From contig NZ_JAMXFD010000001.1 of assembly GCF_025370875.1 (NCBI RefSeq), forward strand, positions 100,182 to 164,181: a stretch of DNA of 64,000 nt, read 5' to 3'. Shown in pieces: positions 8,301-17,539 of the stretch. How positions within the stretch are numbered: the first letter of the stretch is position 1; the number at the start of each line of letters is the position of its first letter. The position numbers and the translations under genes were made by a program. A model generated the notes under the pieces. The model made no database searches. It was not told the DNA's origin and was given only the letters and a program-made list of their open reading frames with translations. The stretch comes from Laspinema palackyanum D2c. Its GTDB lineage: Bacteria; Cyanobacteriota; Cyanobacteriia; Cyanobacteriales; Laspinemataceae.

Positions 8301-11300
8301 ACAGGTTCTCGTGATGGGGGTCCTATAAATTTATCCGCTCCACAAATTGAGATATCATCTCTACCTGGCATACAAGCAACTCTAGTTGGTATGGACACAA
8401 CACCTGGGATGTACACAACGAATCAACCGATCGCCATCCAAGGAAATGTCACCCTGAAGAGTCCGATTACCCTCGCGACAGGAAGTGCACCGATTACCGT
8501 GACTGGACTTGTGGATGGCAATCATCCCTTAATTTTAAATACCGGCACTGGCAATATTAGCATTACCGGAGGCATTGGTAGTGTGACCCCTATTGGTAAC
8601 TTAACGGTGAATAGTACCGGCATCACGACTTTTGGAGGGCCAATTTCTGCTGCAAGTTTGACCACCAATGCAGGTGGGACAACCCAACTCAATGGGAATG
8701 TTACTACCACGGGAGGTATCGCACAAGTCTATGGAGATAATGTTCTTACTAATGGCGATATTACGTTCACCGGCAACGCGCTTAACTTTGGGGGAACGGT
8801 CTCGGGAAGTGGGAATCTGACGCTTAATAGTAGCGGACTGACTCGATTGGGCGGAACTGTTAATGCTGGCAGTCTGACTACCGATGCGGGGGGAACAACC
8901 GAACTGAATGGGAATGTTACCACGAGCGGGGCAGTAGGGCAAGTGTATGGAGATAATGTTACCACGATTGGCGATATTATCTTAACCGGGAATGAAATCG
9001 ACTTGGGTGGGAATGTGACGGGAACGGGTCGTTTAACGCTGCAACCCTTTACTCCTGGTCAATCCATCGCCGTGGGGGTGGAGGCAACGGGGTATGGCAC
9101 GACTGATGCTTTAGATTTGACGACGGAAGAAATGGCCCGGTTGCAACAGGAGTTGAGTGAGGTTTATATTAATACCACCGGCACTATTAATACCGGAACG
9201 TTAACGGTTGCCGACCCGCTGAGGTTACAAGGGGGAACTCTATCTCTGGGAGGCAATATTACCGGGACGGATAACGCCTCAATTACCCTCAATAGTAGCA
9301 ATATCAGTCTCAGTGGGGATACGACGATTACCACCGCTAGTCGTGATATTACCTTTAGTGGCAGTGTCAATGGTGGCAGTTATAACCTGACTACTCAAGC
9401 ATTCAGTGGCAGTGCGATTCTGAATGGGGATATGACGGCGGGGAATCTGACGTTTAATAATAGAGTTACCCTGAATGGCGATACGATATTAACGGCGGAT
9501 GAGGTCAACTTTGGGAGTAGTGTGACGGGAACGGGGTATCATCTGACGTTGCAACCAAATTCCCCCAACAGCGCGATCGCCATTGGTGGGTTATCGGACA
9601 CTAGCGCATTCGATATAACCACCGGGGAACTGGGGTATTTAGGAAATGGGTTTAGCGGGATTACCATCGGACGCAGTGACGGCAATGGTGCAATTACGAT
9701 TGAGAATGGCGGGGTCACGTTCCCAGATCCGGTGACGTTGCGATCGCCGTTAGCAGTCGGAACCCTGACCACCAATGGTCCCATTACCCTGACGGATAAT
9801 GCTACTCTCACCCTGGAGATTTACAAAACTAATCTGAATGATAATATTACTGCCACAAATCCCACAGGAAATGCCATTGACTTCGGAAGCGGTGCAGTCC
9901 AACTGGGAGATAATGTAACAGTTCAAAGTAATGGGGGAAATGTCAGCTTTGGCGGTGCAGTGGATGGTAATTTTCTGCTGACGGTGAATGCCGGTTCGGG
10001 TCATTTAACCTTTGGGAGTGAGGTGGGTAGTTCTAACCCGTTAACGGGTCTATCTGTCACTGCTGGAAATACAGAAATTGCCAGTAATATCACGACCAAT
10101 AATGGAAATATTACCTTGAATTCCCCGAGTAGCTTAACCGGAAGCAGTAGCATCAATGCGGGAACAGGAACGATCGCATTTAACCAGACTTTTGCAGCGG
10201 GAAATCATCCCTTAACCCTGACTGCCGATGAAATTAACTTCCTGGGGGGGAATAATAGCGTTAGCGGCAGCAGTAGTCTGGTTTTACAACCGGCGACGCC
10301 AAGTCTAGCGATTAATCTAGGCTATACTGTTGACAATTTGGGACAATTAGACATCACTCAGACGGATTTATTGGCTTTACGAAATGGATTTAGTTCGATT
10401 ACAATGGGCAGTGCCTCCGGTAGCGGTGCAATTGATATGGGAACTGTTACTTTTTACGACCCCATTATATTGCGATCGCCTCAAGTCGGGGGAACCCTGA
10501 CCCTCAATGGTGCAGTTAGTCTGCTGGATGATGCTACCTTGACGCGGGACATTGCGGGACTGACAACTTTGCTCAATGATATTTACACGGAAGGAACCGA
10601 TATCATTTTTGAGGAAGATGTTCTACTGGGTGCTGATGTCACCTTTAGTACCGGAGAAAATCTTCCCGGCAATATTATTTTCAAAGGTCTCCTGGATGGA
10701 AATCGAACGCTTAATTTGATTTCTGGATTGGGATATATCGATTTTCAGCGTCCGGTTGGAGTCTTTGAAGCGTTGGGTAATTTAACCTTTGGACCCGCAG
10801 CAGAAATTAAAGTCGGCGGTGGGATTCGCACCCAGAATAGCGATTTAACGTTCAACAGTCCGGTGAATTTGCAACGGGATTCTAGTTTCAATACAGGTGA
10901 GGGAATTTTAACCTTTAATGACAGCATCACTGCTGGCACTAACGCACTGATTTTAGCGGGGAATGAGATTAATTTAACCGGAAATGTCAGTGGCACTAAC
11001 TATCTGGAAATTCAACCCTCGATCGCCACCCAAGGGATGACTATTGCAGGAACAGATAACAATACTGCTGTGCTGGATTTGACTCAAACAGAATTGAGCT
11101 TAATTCAACCCGGATTTAGTGAAATTCGCTTGGGACAAAGTAGCGGTTCTGGAACCCTTAATGTCAATTCCCTCACGGTGGGTCAACCCACTACGATTCG
11201 GTCCGGGGTGGGAGTGGTGAATCTGAATGGTGCTTTGACGGCAACGGGTAGCGCTGGGGTGACTCTGGAGGCGCAAACGACGAATCTATATTCTAATATT

Positions 11301-14300
11301 ACGACAGAAGGCGGCCCGATCGCCCTCAATGGTGGAGTGCAATTACCCAATGATGTTACCCTCACCAGTAATAACGGTGATGTTACTTTTACCGGGACTA
11401 TCGATGGTGCGAATAGCTTATCGGTGAATGCCGGACGTGGGAATGTGCGCTTTGAAGGCGTCGCTGGAGGCGTGAACCCCTTGGCAGGACTGGACATTAC
11501 CGCAGGAGAAACCTTCGTCAACGGTGGCGGCATCTATACTCAAAATAGTCCCCTGACGTTTAACTCCTCGGTGACGGTGAGTGGCAATAGTACCTTGTCT
11601 ACGGGAACCGCAACCCTCACGTTTAATCAAGCGGTGAATGCGGGAACGGGAGATTTAACCTTAACTGGGGATGAAATCAACTTTGGCGATCGCATCAGTG
11701 GGACGGGTTCTCTGGTGTTGCAACCGGCAACTCCCTCTCAGGGAATCACCATCGGGGATTCCGGAAACACTGCCGGTTTAGATATGACTGCCGCAGAATT
11801 GGCGCAGTTACAAGATGGATTCCGCAGTATTGCGATCGGACGCACTAATGGCAGTGGTAGTGTGGTGATTCAAAATGCCAGTTTTAATGATGCCGTTGCC
11901 GTGCGATCGCCGGACGGTGAAATCACCGTGAATGGCGCGGTTTCTGGGAATGGAGGCATTACCCTCAATGCCTCTACCCTCAATCTGAATAGCGGATTGA
12001 GTAATACTGGGGGGGAAATGAACCTCACCGGAAATACACAAATTGCCAATGCTGTCAATCTCAGCAACAATGGGAATATTTCTCTCTCCGGTGCAATTAA
12101 TGGCAGTGGGAGTCTGGCGATCGATGCGGATACCTCTCAGGTTACGTTTGGTGGCGCAATTGGCAGTAGCACTCCCCTAGAACAGTTAACCGTCACTGCT
12201 GGGAATGTGACCGTACCCGGCGCAGTCGCCACCACGAACGGCATCACCTTGAACAGTCCCGTGAGTGTCACCAATAGCGGCGGTACCTTTAATGCAGGCA
12301 CAGGCAGTCTCGCCTTCAGTTCCTCCCTCACTTCCCAGTTCCAGGATCTAATCTTTACCGGCAATGAGATCGACTTTGGCGGTCCCCTAAGCGGTAGCGG
12401 AAAAGTCTTCCTGCAACCGGCAACGGCATCAACGCATATCGAAATAGGGGGTTCGGGGACAACTGCCAACCTGGATTTAACCGCTACAGAACTCGCCAAT
12501 TTCGTCAGCGGATTCCACAGCGTCACCATTGGACGGACTGATGGCAATAGTAATATCACGATTGGTACTACCTCTCTCCCAGTTCCGACTACAGTCCAGT
12601 CTGCGACAGGTGCGATCGCCGTGGATGGAACAATCACCAGCACAGGAGGTCTCACTCTGACTGCACCCACGGTCACTCTGAATGCCAATATTAACAATTC
12701 TACCGGCACTGTGAATATCCAAGGCCAAACCGAAATTAATAATGCAGTAAATGTGAGCAATAATGGGAATATTGCCTTTGCTGGCGCGATCGATGGCAGT
12801 GGAGAATTGACCTTAAATTCCGGCAGTGGTAACGTGCAGTTGAGTGGTGCAGTCGGCAGCAGTACCCCATTACAGCAATTGACCCTTGATGGTAATCTCG
12901 CCACGGTTAACGGCGCAGTCGCCACCACTAACGGCATCACCTTGAATAGTCCCATCCAACTCGGTGCCAATGGCGGCAACTTTAACGCCGGAAGCGTTAC
13001 CCTGACCTTTGGTTCCACCCTCACTGCCAATACCCAAGATTTAACCCTCACTGCCAATGATATCAACTTAGGCGGTGCCGTCAGTGGGACAGGGAACCTA
13101 GTCCTAGAACCGACAAACCCCACCCAAAATATGGCGATCGGCGCTGCTAATGGCAATGCTGGATTCACCCTCACTGCTGCTGATATCGCCAACCTGCAAG
13201 ACGGATTTACAGGGGTGACGATTGGACGGAGTGATGGCAGTGGCACCGTGGCGATCGGGACCATCACCCTCCCTGACCCCACCATTGTGCAAGTTCCTCT
13301 GGAACCCGGTTCTATCTCCGTCAATGGCAACACCACCCTGATCGGCAATGGTTCCCTCACCTTAATTGCTCCCCAAACCCAGTTAGGGGGAAATATTACC
13401 TCACAAAATGGCAATATCGCCCTGAATAGCAACGCCATTGAACTCGGCAACGATGTCACCCTGAGTACGCAAAATGCAGGTAACATCACCCTCAGCGGTA
13501 CCATCAATGGCGCGAATCAGTTAACCGTGAATGCTAGTGGAAACGTGGAATTAGGCAATTCCTTGGGAAACATCACTGCCTTAACGGGATTAACCGTCAT
13601 AGGTCGAAATCTCGCCTTGAATGGAGATATCACCACCAATCAGGGGAATGTCAACATTGATGCACCGATTTCCTTGCAACGCGATACGTTTGTAACCACT
13701 GGCAGCGATGCCACGGGATATGGCGATGTGACCGCCACCAGCACCATTGATGGCAACTATCGCTTACGGATCAATGCCGGTAACGTGAGAGTGGACGGGG
13801 CGATCGGGGGGAATCAACCCTTAGAAAGCGTGACCGTTGTGGCGAAAAAAGGCATTAACTTGCAAGATGTTACCACCGACGGTGGCGATATCCGACTCCG
13901 TGCAGAAGAAACGATCACCACGGGTGATCTCTCCACCCGTAGTGAGACTGGAGAGGGGGGTCAAGTTGAGCTAGAAGCCAAGGGCGATATTACCACGGGA
14001 AATATTACTACCAGCGGATTTTTAAATGCCGGAAATGTGCTAATTAACAGCATTTTGGGGAATATAAGAACGGGAAATATTCTAGCCACCTCAACCCAAG
14101 GAGCAGGTGGGACCGTGAACCTCAATGCTGCAGGGAATGTGAACACCGGAAATATAGATACCAGCGGATATTCAGAAGCGGGTGAAGTTAACTTAGTGAG
14201 TACCGGAGGGGGAACGATCTCAACGGGAAATATTACCGCACTCTCGGAGCTAGGAGGCCCCAGTACGGTCACGATTTCCACGTCAGGTGAGGTGAGGACA

Positions 14301-16145
14301 GGAGTGATCACGGCCAAACCGGAACCGGCACCAGAACCGGAACCGGAACCGGAACTGGAAGCAGAACCGGAACCAGCACCAGAACCGGAACAACCTCGAT
14401 CGCCTCAGCAATCTACGCGGATTCAACCCGCCTCAAATGTGCCAACCCAGGCGGCAGGTAGCGTCCCGACAACAGAAGAGAGTGGGACAGATTCACCCAG
14501 TACCAACCCATCCGGTGAATCCGCAGCACAACCGGCAGTCGCTACCCCAGAGTTAGGAGGGACAGAAACAGCCACCCCACGGGTTGTGGAATCCCCGGCG
14601 ATCGCCACAGCGGAGGTTTTGCAACCCGTACAGGATCCGGTGCAATCCCCCCAACCCGAGGCAACGACTCCAGCACCCGCAGGGGTAGGTCCCGATCACA
14701 GTCCACCGGCCAATTCCACCGCACCCGTGGAAACGGCATCTGGTGCAATCATAGCCATGCCAGAGGGAAACCCCGCTCAAACCCTGATACCAAGTTCCAC
14801 CCCCTTGGAAATCGTCACCAACCCCGGAAACGTTCAAATCCCTCAAGCTACGGTTCTCAATAACCCGGTTTCCATGTCTCAAATCCTCGATATAGCGCGC
14901 TATAACCTTAACCAGAACTTGGCATCCGGGAACCTCGTTGACGCTGTGGGTGGCATTGAAGAAATGCGATCGCAAGAATTTACCGACTATTTTGGCTCCG
15001 AGTTCCAAGAAGTCCCCACCAGCCTCCAAGGGATTCGCGATAGCCTGGGTAACATCAGCCGCGAAACCGGCTCAAACCCAGCAATAATTTATACATTAGT
15101 TCAGCCGGAGCAACTTGAATTGATTGTCATCACCGCCAATGGTGCTCCCATTCGTCGAACTGTAACGACGGACCGGGAGACCCTACTCAAAGCCGTGACA
15201 GCATTTCGGGGAGAACTGACCACTCCCAATCGTCGCCATTCCCAGAACTATTTACAGGAGGCACAACAACTCTATCAGTGGCTAATTGCACCCATCCAAC
15301 CTGAACTAGAGGCAAACGGGATTGATACTCTCCTGTTTAGCATGGATTCGGGACTGCGCGCTTTACCAATCTCCGCCTTACATGATGGAGAACAATTCCT
15401 CATTGAAAAATACCCCGTTGCTTTGATTCCCAGCATCAGCTTAACCAATATGCAGTATCGCTCCTTGGCGAATACCCGCGTCTTAGCAATGGGAGCCAGT
15501 ACCTTTACGGAACTCAATCCCTTACCTGCGGTCCCGGTGGAACTCTCCACCATCACTGAGCAGCTTTGGCAAGGTGTCCAATTGTTAAATGCTGACTTTA
15601 CCCGTGCCAATCTCGTGGCAACGCGCCATGACTATCCCTATGAGATTATTCATCTGGCAACTCATGGGGAATTTAGCGCCGGTGCCTTGAGTAATTCCTA
15701 TATTCAATTATGGGATGAAAAACTGACCCTGGATCAATTGCGAACCCTGGGATGGCAGAACCCCCAAGTGGAGTTATTAGTCCTCTCTGCCTGTCGGACT
15801 GCGCTAGGGGATGAAAAAGCCGAATTAGGCTTTGCGGGATTTGCCTTACAAGCGGGAGTCAAAACAGCGATCGCCAGTTTATGGTATGTGAGCGATGAAG
15901 GCACTTTAGCCTTAATGAGCGAATTCTACAAGCAGTTACGCACCGCACCCCTGAAAGCAGAAGCCTTGCGCCAAGCTCAAATCGCCATGATTCGCGGGAA
16001 TGTGCAAATCGAAAACGGCATCCTGCGATTCAGAGGAGAATCCCAGGGGATTTCTCTACCGACTGAATTCTTTGGCACCCAAACAACCCTTCTTTCCCAT
16101 CCCTATTACTGGTCGGCTTTCACAACCATAGGCTCTCCTTGGTAA
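5322..16145 (+). CDS. Giant filamentous-haemagglutinin-type beta-helix protein with C-terminal CHAT protease
   Basis: This 3607-residue protein starts with a Sec signal peptide (residues 1-25, ending AILAQP). A TPS/haemagglutination-activity domain follows at about 25-170 (LFHSFEQFGL, NSNLFLMNPAGMLFGPNA). Then comes a very long right-handed beta-helix to about residue 3000, rich in GN[IL]TL and GG.VTL rungs. Within it are about six related modules of 230-245 residues, each containing a GF..I.IGR..G.G.I.I block. A Glu-Pro repeat (about 3000-3027) and a disordered Pro/Thr/Ser linker lead to a CHAT caspase-like domain at about 3290-3607. The CHAT domain keeps the catalytic pair, His3448 in HLATHGEF and Cys3491 in LSACRTALG. 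TPS proteins are exported through an Omp85-type partner, but no such transporter gene is in the window. A cell-surface adhesin or a protease with a cell-envelope trigger is inferred. Start: signal peptide plus AGAGGTAAT just upstream. Confidence 0.9.
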   Translation: MNKLNVFLVGLAVASVFQTPAILAQPITPTPDGTGTEVTSEGNQFNITGGTLSPDNSNLFHSFEQFGLDAGQVANFLSSPEIQNILGRVTGGDASIINGLIQVTGGNSNLFLMNPAGMLFGPNAALNVPASFTATTATGIGFGNDWFNAVGENNWANLVGTPSQFAFDIAQPGAIVNLGNLTLSGNHDLTLLGGTVLNAGTLSAPGGNITIAAVPGESRVRISQENHLLSLDLTPSGTTALTSQLTALSLPELLTGSGVSHASQVQVNPDGTITLTGSQQQIPIQPGDAIASGEIDTVGETGGIVQVLGERVAVVDGNIDASGINGGGTVLIGGEYQGKGPVPNASNTVVSQDSMISANAISQGDGGRVIIWADDTTAFHGTINARAGVEPGNEPQNGGFIEVSGKENLIFRGLVDLSAPYGSMGTLLLDPENISIVSGGADDSELNADVPVGQAQGVILSGDGTGYYTISESALETLPGSANVILEATNDITIENLADNSLSFQTGTGSITFTADANKDGTGSFLMQDLNDAIWAPGRNLSISGASITTGTLDTRSINGGGAINLTATNGNIETGNINTRAWAYEGSSGAGGSVTFSTTSGRIQTGYIDTRSRAEKGSSGTGGSVTLEATEGIATGFLDIGSYGIQGSSSDGGSSVITTSGGDIGIQSIHTTSHSGTLQSGNAGSVQIRAGNQISINDSGAWGIGTESSGPGSGGKVELTANEIALSIAYIITSDQPLILEGNVTLNSPIALTTGNAPITVTGRVDGTQPLTLNSGTGNINITGAMGSVTPIGDLTVNSTGITNFGGPISAPGRNISISGASITTGNLFTGAINGGSINLTATNGGIQTGDLVTKGYASSGVAGNGGAVTLNATQGITTTGIIESISDSKSSADSSDGGNITIITSIGDIEIQSTIHSASISNGTSHNGGNIVLQAPNGSIYTRAAISTASRSWNGTAAGNGGSLNIEAGNLFSSSNLNPNWVGIGTDSGGKTGSRDGGPINLSAPQIEISSLPGIQATLVGMDTTPGMYTTNQPIAIQGNVTLKSPITLATGSAPITVTGLVDGNHPLILNTGTGNISITGGIGSVTPIGNLTVNSTGITTFGGPISAASLTTNAGGTTQLNGNVTTTGGIAQVYGDNVLTNGDITFTGNALNFGGTVSGSGNLTLNSSGLTRLGGTVNAGSLTTDAGGTTELNGNVTTSGAVGQVYGDNVTTIGDIILTGNEIDLGGNVTGTGRLTLQPFTPGQSIAVGVEATGYGTTDALDLTTEEMARLQQELSEVYINTTGTINTGTLTVADPLRLQGGTLSLGGNITGTDNASITLNSSNISLSGDTTITTASRDITFSGSVNGGSYNLTTQAFSGSAILNGDMTAGNLTFNNRVTLNGDTILTADEVNFGSSVTGTGYHLTLQPNSPNSAIAIGGLSDTSAFDITTGELGYLGNGFSGITIGRSDGNGAITIENGGVTFPDPVTLRSPLAVGTLTTNGPITLTDNATLTLEIYKTNLNDNITATNPTGNAIDFGSGAVQLGDNVTVQSNGGNVSFGGAVDGNFLLTVNAGSGHLTFGSEVGSSNPLTGLSVTAGNTEIASNITTNNGNITLNSPSSLTGSSSINAGTGTIAFNQTFAAGNHPLTLTADEINFLGGNNSVSGSSSLVLQPATPSLAINLGYTVDNLGQLDITQTDLLALRNGFSSITMGSASGSGAIDMGTVTFYDPIILRSPQVGGTLTLNGAVSLLDDATLTRDIAGLTTLLNDIYTEGTDIIFEEDVLLGADVTFSTGENLPGNIIFKGLLDGNRTLNLISGLGYIDFQRPVGVFEALGNLTFGPAAEIKVGGGIRTQNSDLTFNSPVNLQRDSSFNTGEGILTFNDSITAGTNALILAGNEINLTGNVSGTNYLEIQPSIATQGMTIAGTDNNTAVLDLTQTELSLIQPGFSEIRLGQSSGSGTLNVNSLTVGQPTTIRSGVGVVNLNGALTATGSAGVTLEAQTTNLYSNITTEGGPIALNGGVQLPNDVTLTSNNGDVTFTGTIDGANSLSVNAGRGNVRFEGVAGGVNPLAGLDITAGETFVNGGGIYTQNSPLTFNSSVTVSGNSTLSTGTATLTFNQAVNAGTGDLTLTGDEINFGDRISGTGSLVLQPATPSQGITIGDSGNTAGLDMTAAELAQLQDGFRSIAIGRTNGSGSVVIQNASFNDAVAVRSPDGEITVNGAVSGNGGITLNASTLNLNSGLSNTGGEMNLTGNTQIANAVNLSNNGNISLSGAINGSGSLAIDADTSQVTFGGAIGSSTPLEQLTVTAGNVTVPGAVATTNGITLNSPVSVTNSGGTFNAGTGSLAFSSSLTSQFQDLIFTGNEIDFGGPLSGSGKVFLQPATASTHIEIGGSGTTANLDLTATELANFVSGFHSVTIGRTDGNSNITIGTTSLPVPTTVQSATGAIAVDGTITSTGGLTLTAPTVTLNANINNSTGTVNIQGQTEINNAVNVSNNGNIAFAGAIDGSGELTLNSGSGNVQLSGAVGSSTPLQQLTLDGNLATVNGAVATTNGITLNSPIQLGANGGNFNAGSVTLTFGSTLTANTQDLTLTANDINLGGAVSGTGNLVLEPTNPTQNMAIGAANGNAGFTLTAADIANLQDGFTGVTIGRSDGSGTVAIGTITLPDPTIVQVPLEPGSISVNGNTTLIGNGSLTLIAPQTQLGGNITSQNGNIALNSNAIELGNDVTLSTQNAGNITLSGTINGANQLTVNASGNVELGNSLGNITALTGLTVIGRNLALNGDITTNQGNVNIDAPISLQRDTFVTTGSDATGYGDVTATSTIDGNYRLRINAGNVRVDGAIGGNQPLESVTVVAKKGINLQDVTTDGGDIRLRAEETITTGDLSTRSETGEGGQVELEAKGDITTGNITTSGFLNAGNVLINSILGNIRTGNILATSTQGAGGTVNLNAAGNVNTGNIDTSGYSEAGEVNLVSTGGGTISTGNITALSELGGPSTVTISTSGEVRTGVITAKPEPAPEPEPEPELEAEPEPAPEPEQPRSPQQSTRIQPASNVPTQAAGSVPTTEESGTDSPSTNPSGESAAQPAVATPELGGTETATPRVVESPAIATAEVLQPVQDPVQSPQPEATTPAPAGVGPDHSPPANSTAPVETASGAIIAMPEGNPAQTLIPSSTPLEIVTNPGNVQIPQATVLNNPVSMSQILDIARYNLNQNLASGNLVDAVGGIEEMRSQEFTDYFGSEFQEVPTSLQGIRDSLGNISRETGSNPAIIYTLVQPEQLELIVITANGAPIRRTVTTDRETLLKAVTAFRGELTTPNRRHSQNYLQEAQQLYQWLIAPIQPELEANGIDTLLFSMDSGLRALPISALHDGEQFLIEKYPVALIPSISLTNMQYRSLANTRVLAMGASTFTELNPLPAVPVELSTITEQLWQGVQLLNADFTRANLVATRHDYPYEIIHLATHGEFSAGALSNSYIQLWDEKLTLDQLRTLGWQNPQVELLVLSACRTALGDEKAELGFAGFALQAGVKTAIASLWYVSDEGTLALMSEFYKQLRTAPLKAEALRQAQIAMIRGNVQIENGILRFRGESQGISLPTEFFGTQTTLLSHPYYWSAFTTIGSPW
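14319..14395 (+). repeat. Tandem GAACCG/GAACCA coding repeat (Glu-Pro linker)
   Basis: A run of hexanucleotide units inside the CHAT gene encodes alternating Glu and Pro between the beta-helix and the protease. It is a likely slippage-prone length-variable tract. Confidence 0.8.
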
Positions 16146-16317
16146 GTCCCGTTCTCAATCTGTAATACTATCAGACAACCGAATTGGGTATCACTCCTGA
16201 TTGTAGAGTTAGCCTGATTTAGACTCGTGATCACACTGTAAATTCCCGGAAAAAACAGTCTGCTCTCATCCCCTGTGCCCCTTCTCCCAAAAAGGGCGGC
16301 AAAAGTGCGATGCTCTC

Positions 16318-16358
16318 GGGCTGGAGACTTCGGAAAACCGCCTCTAGCCCTTTTTTTT
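16318..16358 (+). terminator. Intrinsic terminator after the CHAT gene
   Basis: GGGCTGGAGAC pairs imperfectly with GCCTCTAGCCC and is followed by eight T residues. It lies 170 bp after the stop codon and before the next plus-strand gene. Confidence 0.8.
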
Positions 16359-16408
16359 AGAATCGGTTAAACTAAGCAAAAGACTGATTCATTTATCCAT
16401 AAATAAAG

Positions 16409-17290
16409 ATGTTCTTAGTTACTGGAGCAACAGGCAGTTTAGGACGGCGCGTGGTGCGGGTTTTGACCAGCAGACAAGCCCCTGTACGGGCTTTTGTGCG
16501 GTTGAGTGCGGACTACAGCGAGTTAGAAAACCGAGGCGCTGAGATATTCATTGGCGATTTGAAGCGGGAGCGAGATATACAAAAAGCCTGTGAAGGAGTG
16601 AAGTATATCATCAGCGCTCATGGCGGGAAGGAAACCGGAGGCGCACAGGCGATCGACTATCGCGCGAATATTGACCTGATTGATTACGGGAAAGCAGCCG
16701 GAGTCGAGCATTTTGTGTTGATTTCTGTCCTGGGTTGCGATCGCGGTTATCTGGATTCCCCCGTGTTTAAAGCCAAGCGCGAAGTGGAAAAATATTTACA
16801 AAAAAGTGGCTTGACTTACACCATTTTACGTCCTTCTGCTTTTGACTCGGCTTTAATTCCCTTTGCACAACGATTCAAAGAAACGGGGATTTATTTAAGT
16901 CTGGGGGACTTGCGAAATCGCACCTCCCCGGTGAGTACCGATGACTTAGCCAAAATAGCCGCAGATTCCGTATTAGTCCCGGAGGCAGCAAATCAAATTT
17001 TCCCGGTGGGAGGCCCAGAAATTCTTTCCCGCGAAGAGATTCCCAAGATTTTTGGCCGAATTTTTAATCGAGAACCCCTGATTATTAATCCACCGATGAT
17101 GGTCTTTGATGGAGTCCGCAATGGGTTGGGATTGGTGAATCCAGGTTTACAGAAATCTCTGGGAACTGTGCGAGTGTTGGTTTCTAATGAGTTTTTCTGC
17201 ACTGCACAAGAGATAGACACTTTAGAGTCCACCTTTGGGATAAAAATGGAGTCTTTAGAAAGTTTTATCCGCCGTTATGTGAGTTGTTGA
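16409..17290 (+). CDS. NmrA-like/atypical SDR NAD(P)-binding protein
   Basis: The 293-residue protein has a Rossmann nucleotide-binding start, FLVTGATGSLGRR, with the GATGSLG motif at residues 6-12. This is typical of atypical short-chain dehydrogenases (NmrA/Ycf39/complex I NDUFA9 type). The VEHFVLISVLGCD stretch and SGLTYTILRPSAF are also usual in this group. The classical YxxxK catalytic pair is not evident, so the protein may bind NAD(P) for structural or regulatory use. Its substrate is unknown. The gene stands alone between two intrinsic terminators. Ycf39 itself helps photosystem II assembly, but I cannot tell whether this is that protein or one of its many cyanobacterial paralogues. 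Confidence 0.8.
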   Translation: MFLVTGATGSLGRRVVRVLTSRQAPVRAFVRLSADYSELENRGAEIFIGDLKRERDIQKACEGVKYIISAHGGKETGGAQAIDYRANIDLIDYGKAAGVEHFVLISVLGCDRGYLDSPVFKAKREVEKYLQKSGLTYTILRPSAFDSALIPFAQRFKETGIYLSLGDLRNRTSPVSTDDLAKIAADSVLVPEAANQIFPVGGPEILSREEIPKIFGRIFNREPLIINPPMMVFDGVRNGLGLVNPGLQKSLGTVRVLVSNEFFCTAQEIDTLESTFGIKMESLESFIRRYVSC

Positions 17291-17334
17291 TTCAGGTATT
17301 TTGCGTCTTTTTATGACCTAGGATTATAGCAGAA

Positions 17335-17378
17335 ATAGCGAGATAACTCTTGGAAAAGTTGTCTCGCTATTTTTATTT
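17335..17378 (+). terminator. Strong intrinsic terminator
   Basis: ATAGCGAGA..AAC pairs with GTT..TCTCGCTAT and is followed by TTTTTATTT. It ends the SDR gene transcript. Confidence 0.9.
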
Positions 17379-17539
17379 ATATTTAAAGTTTCCTTCTAAG
17401 AAGGGTTACAGTGAGCCCCGCTACTTTTAAGAGGTAGAGTTAATCGATAAAAATATTATTTTTTGTTACAGAGTGAGGAATATTTAAAGCAATAATGCTA
17501 TAAAATAAATATTTACTTGACGCAAATAAGGTGGGTAAG

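Noticed and set aside
12137-13507. 456-codon open frame on the minus strand
   Set aside because: It lies fully inside the repetitive beta-helix of the CHAT gene; the low-complexity Pro/Val/Leu-rich product mirrors the repeats of the sense strand.
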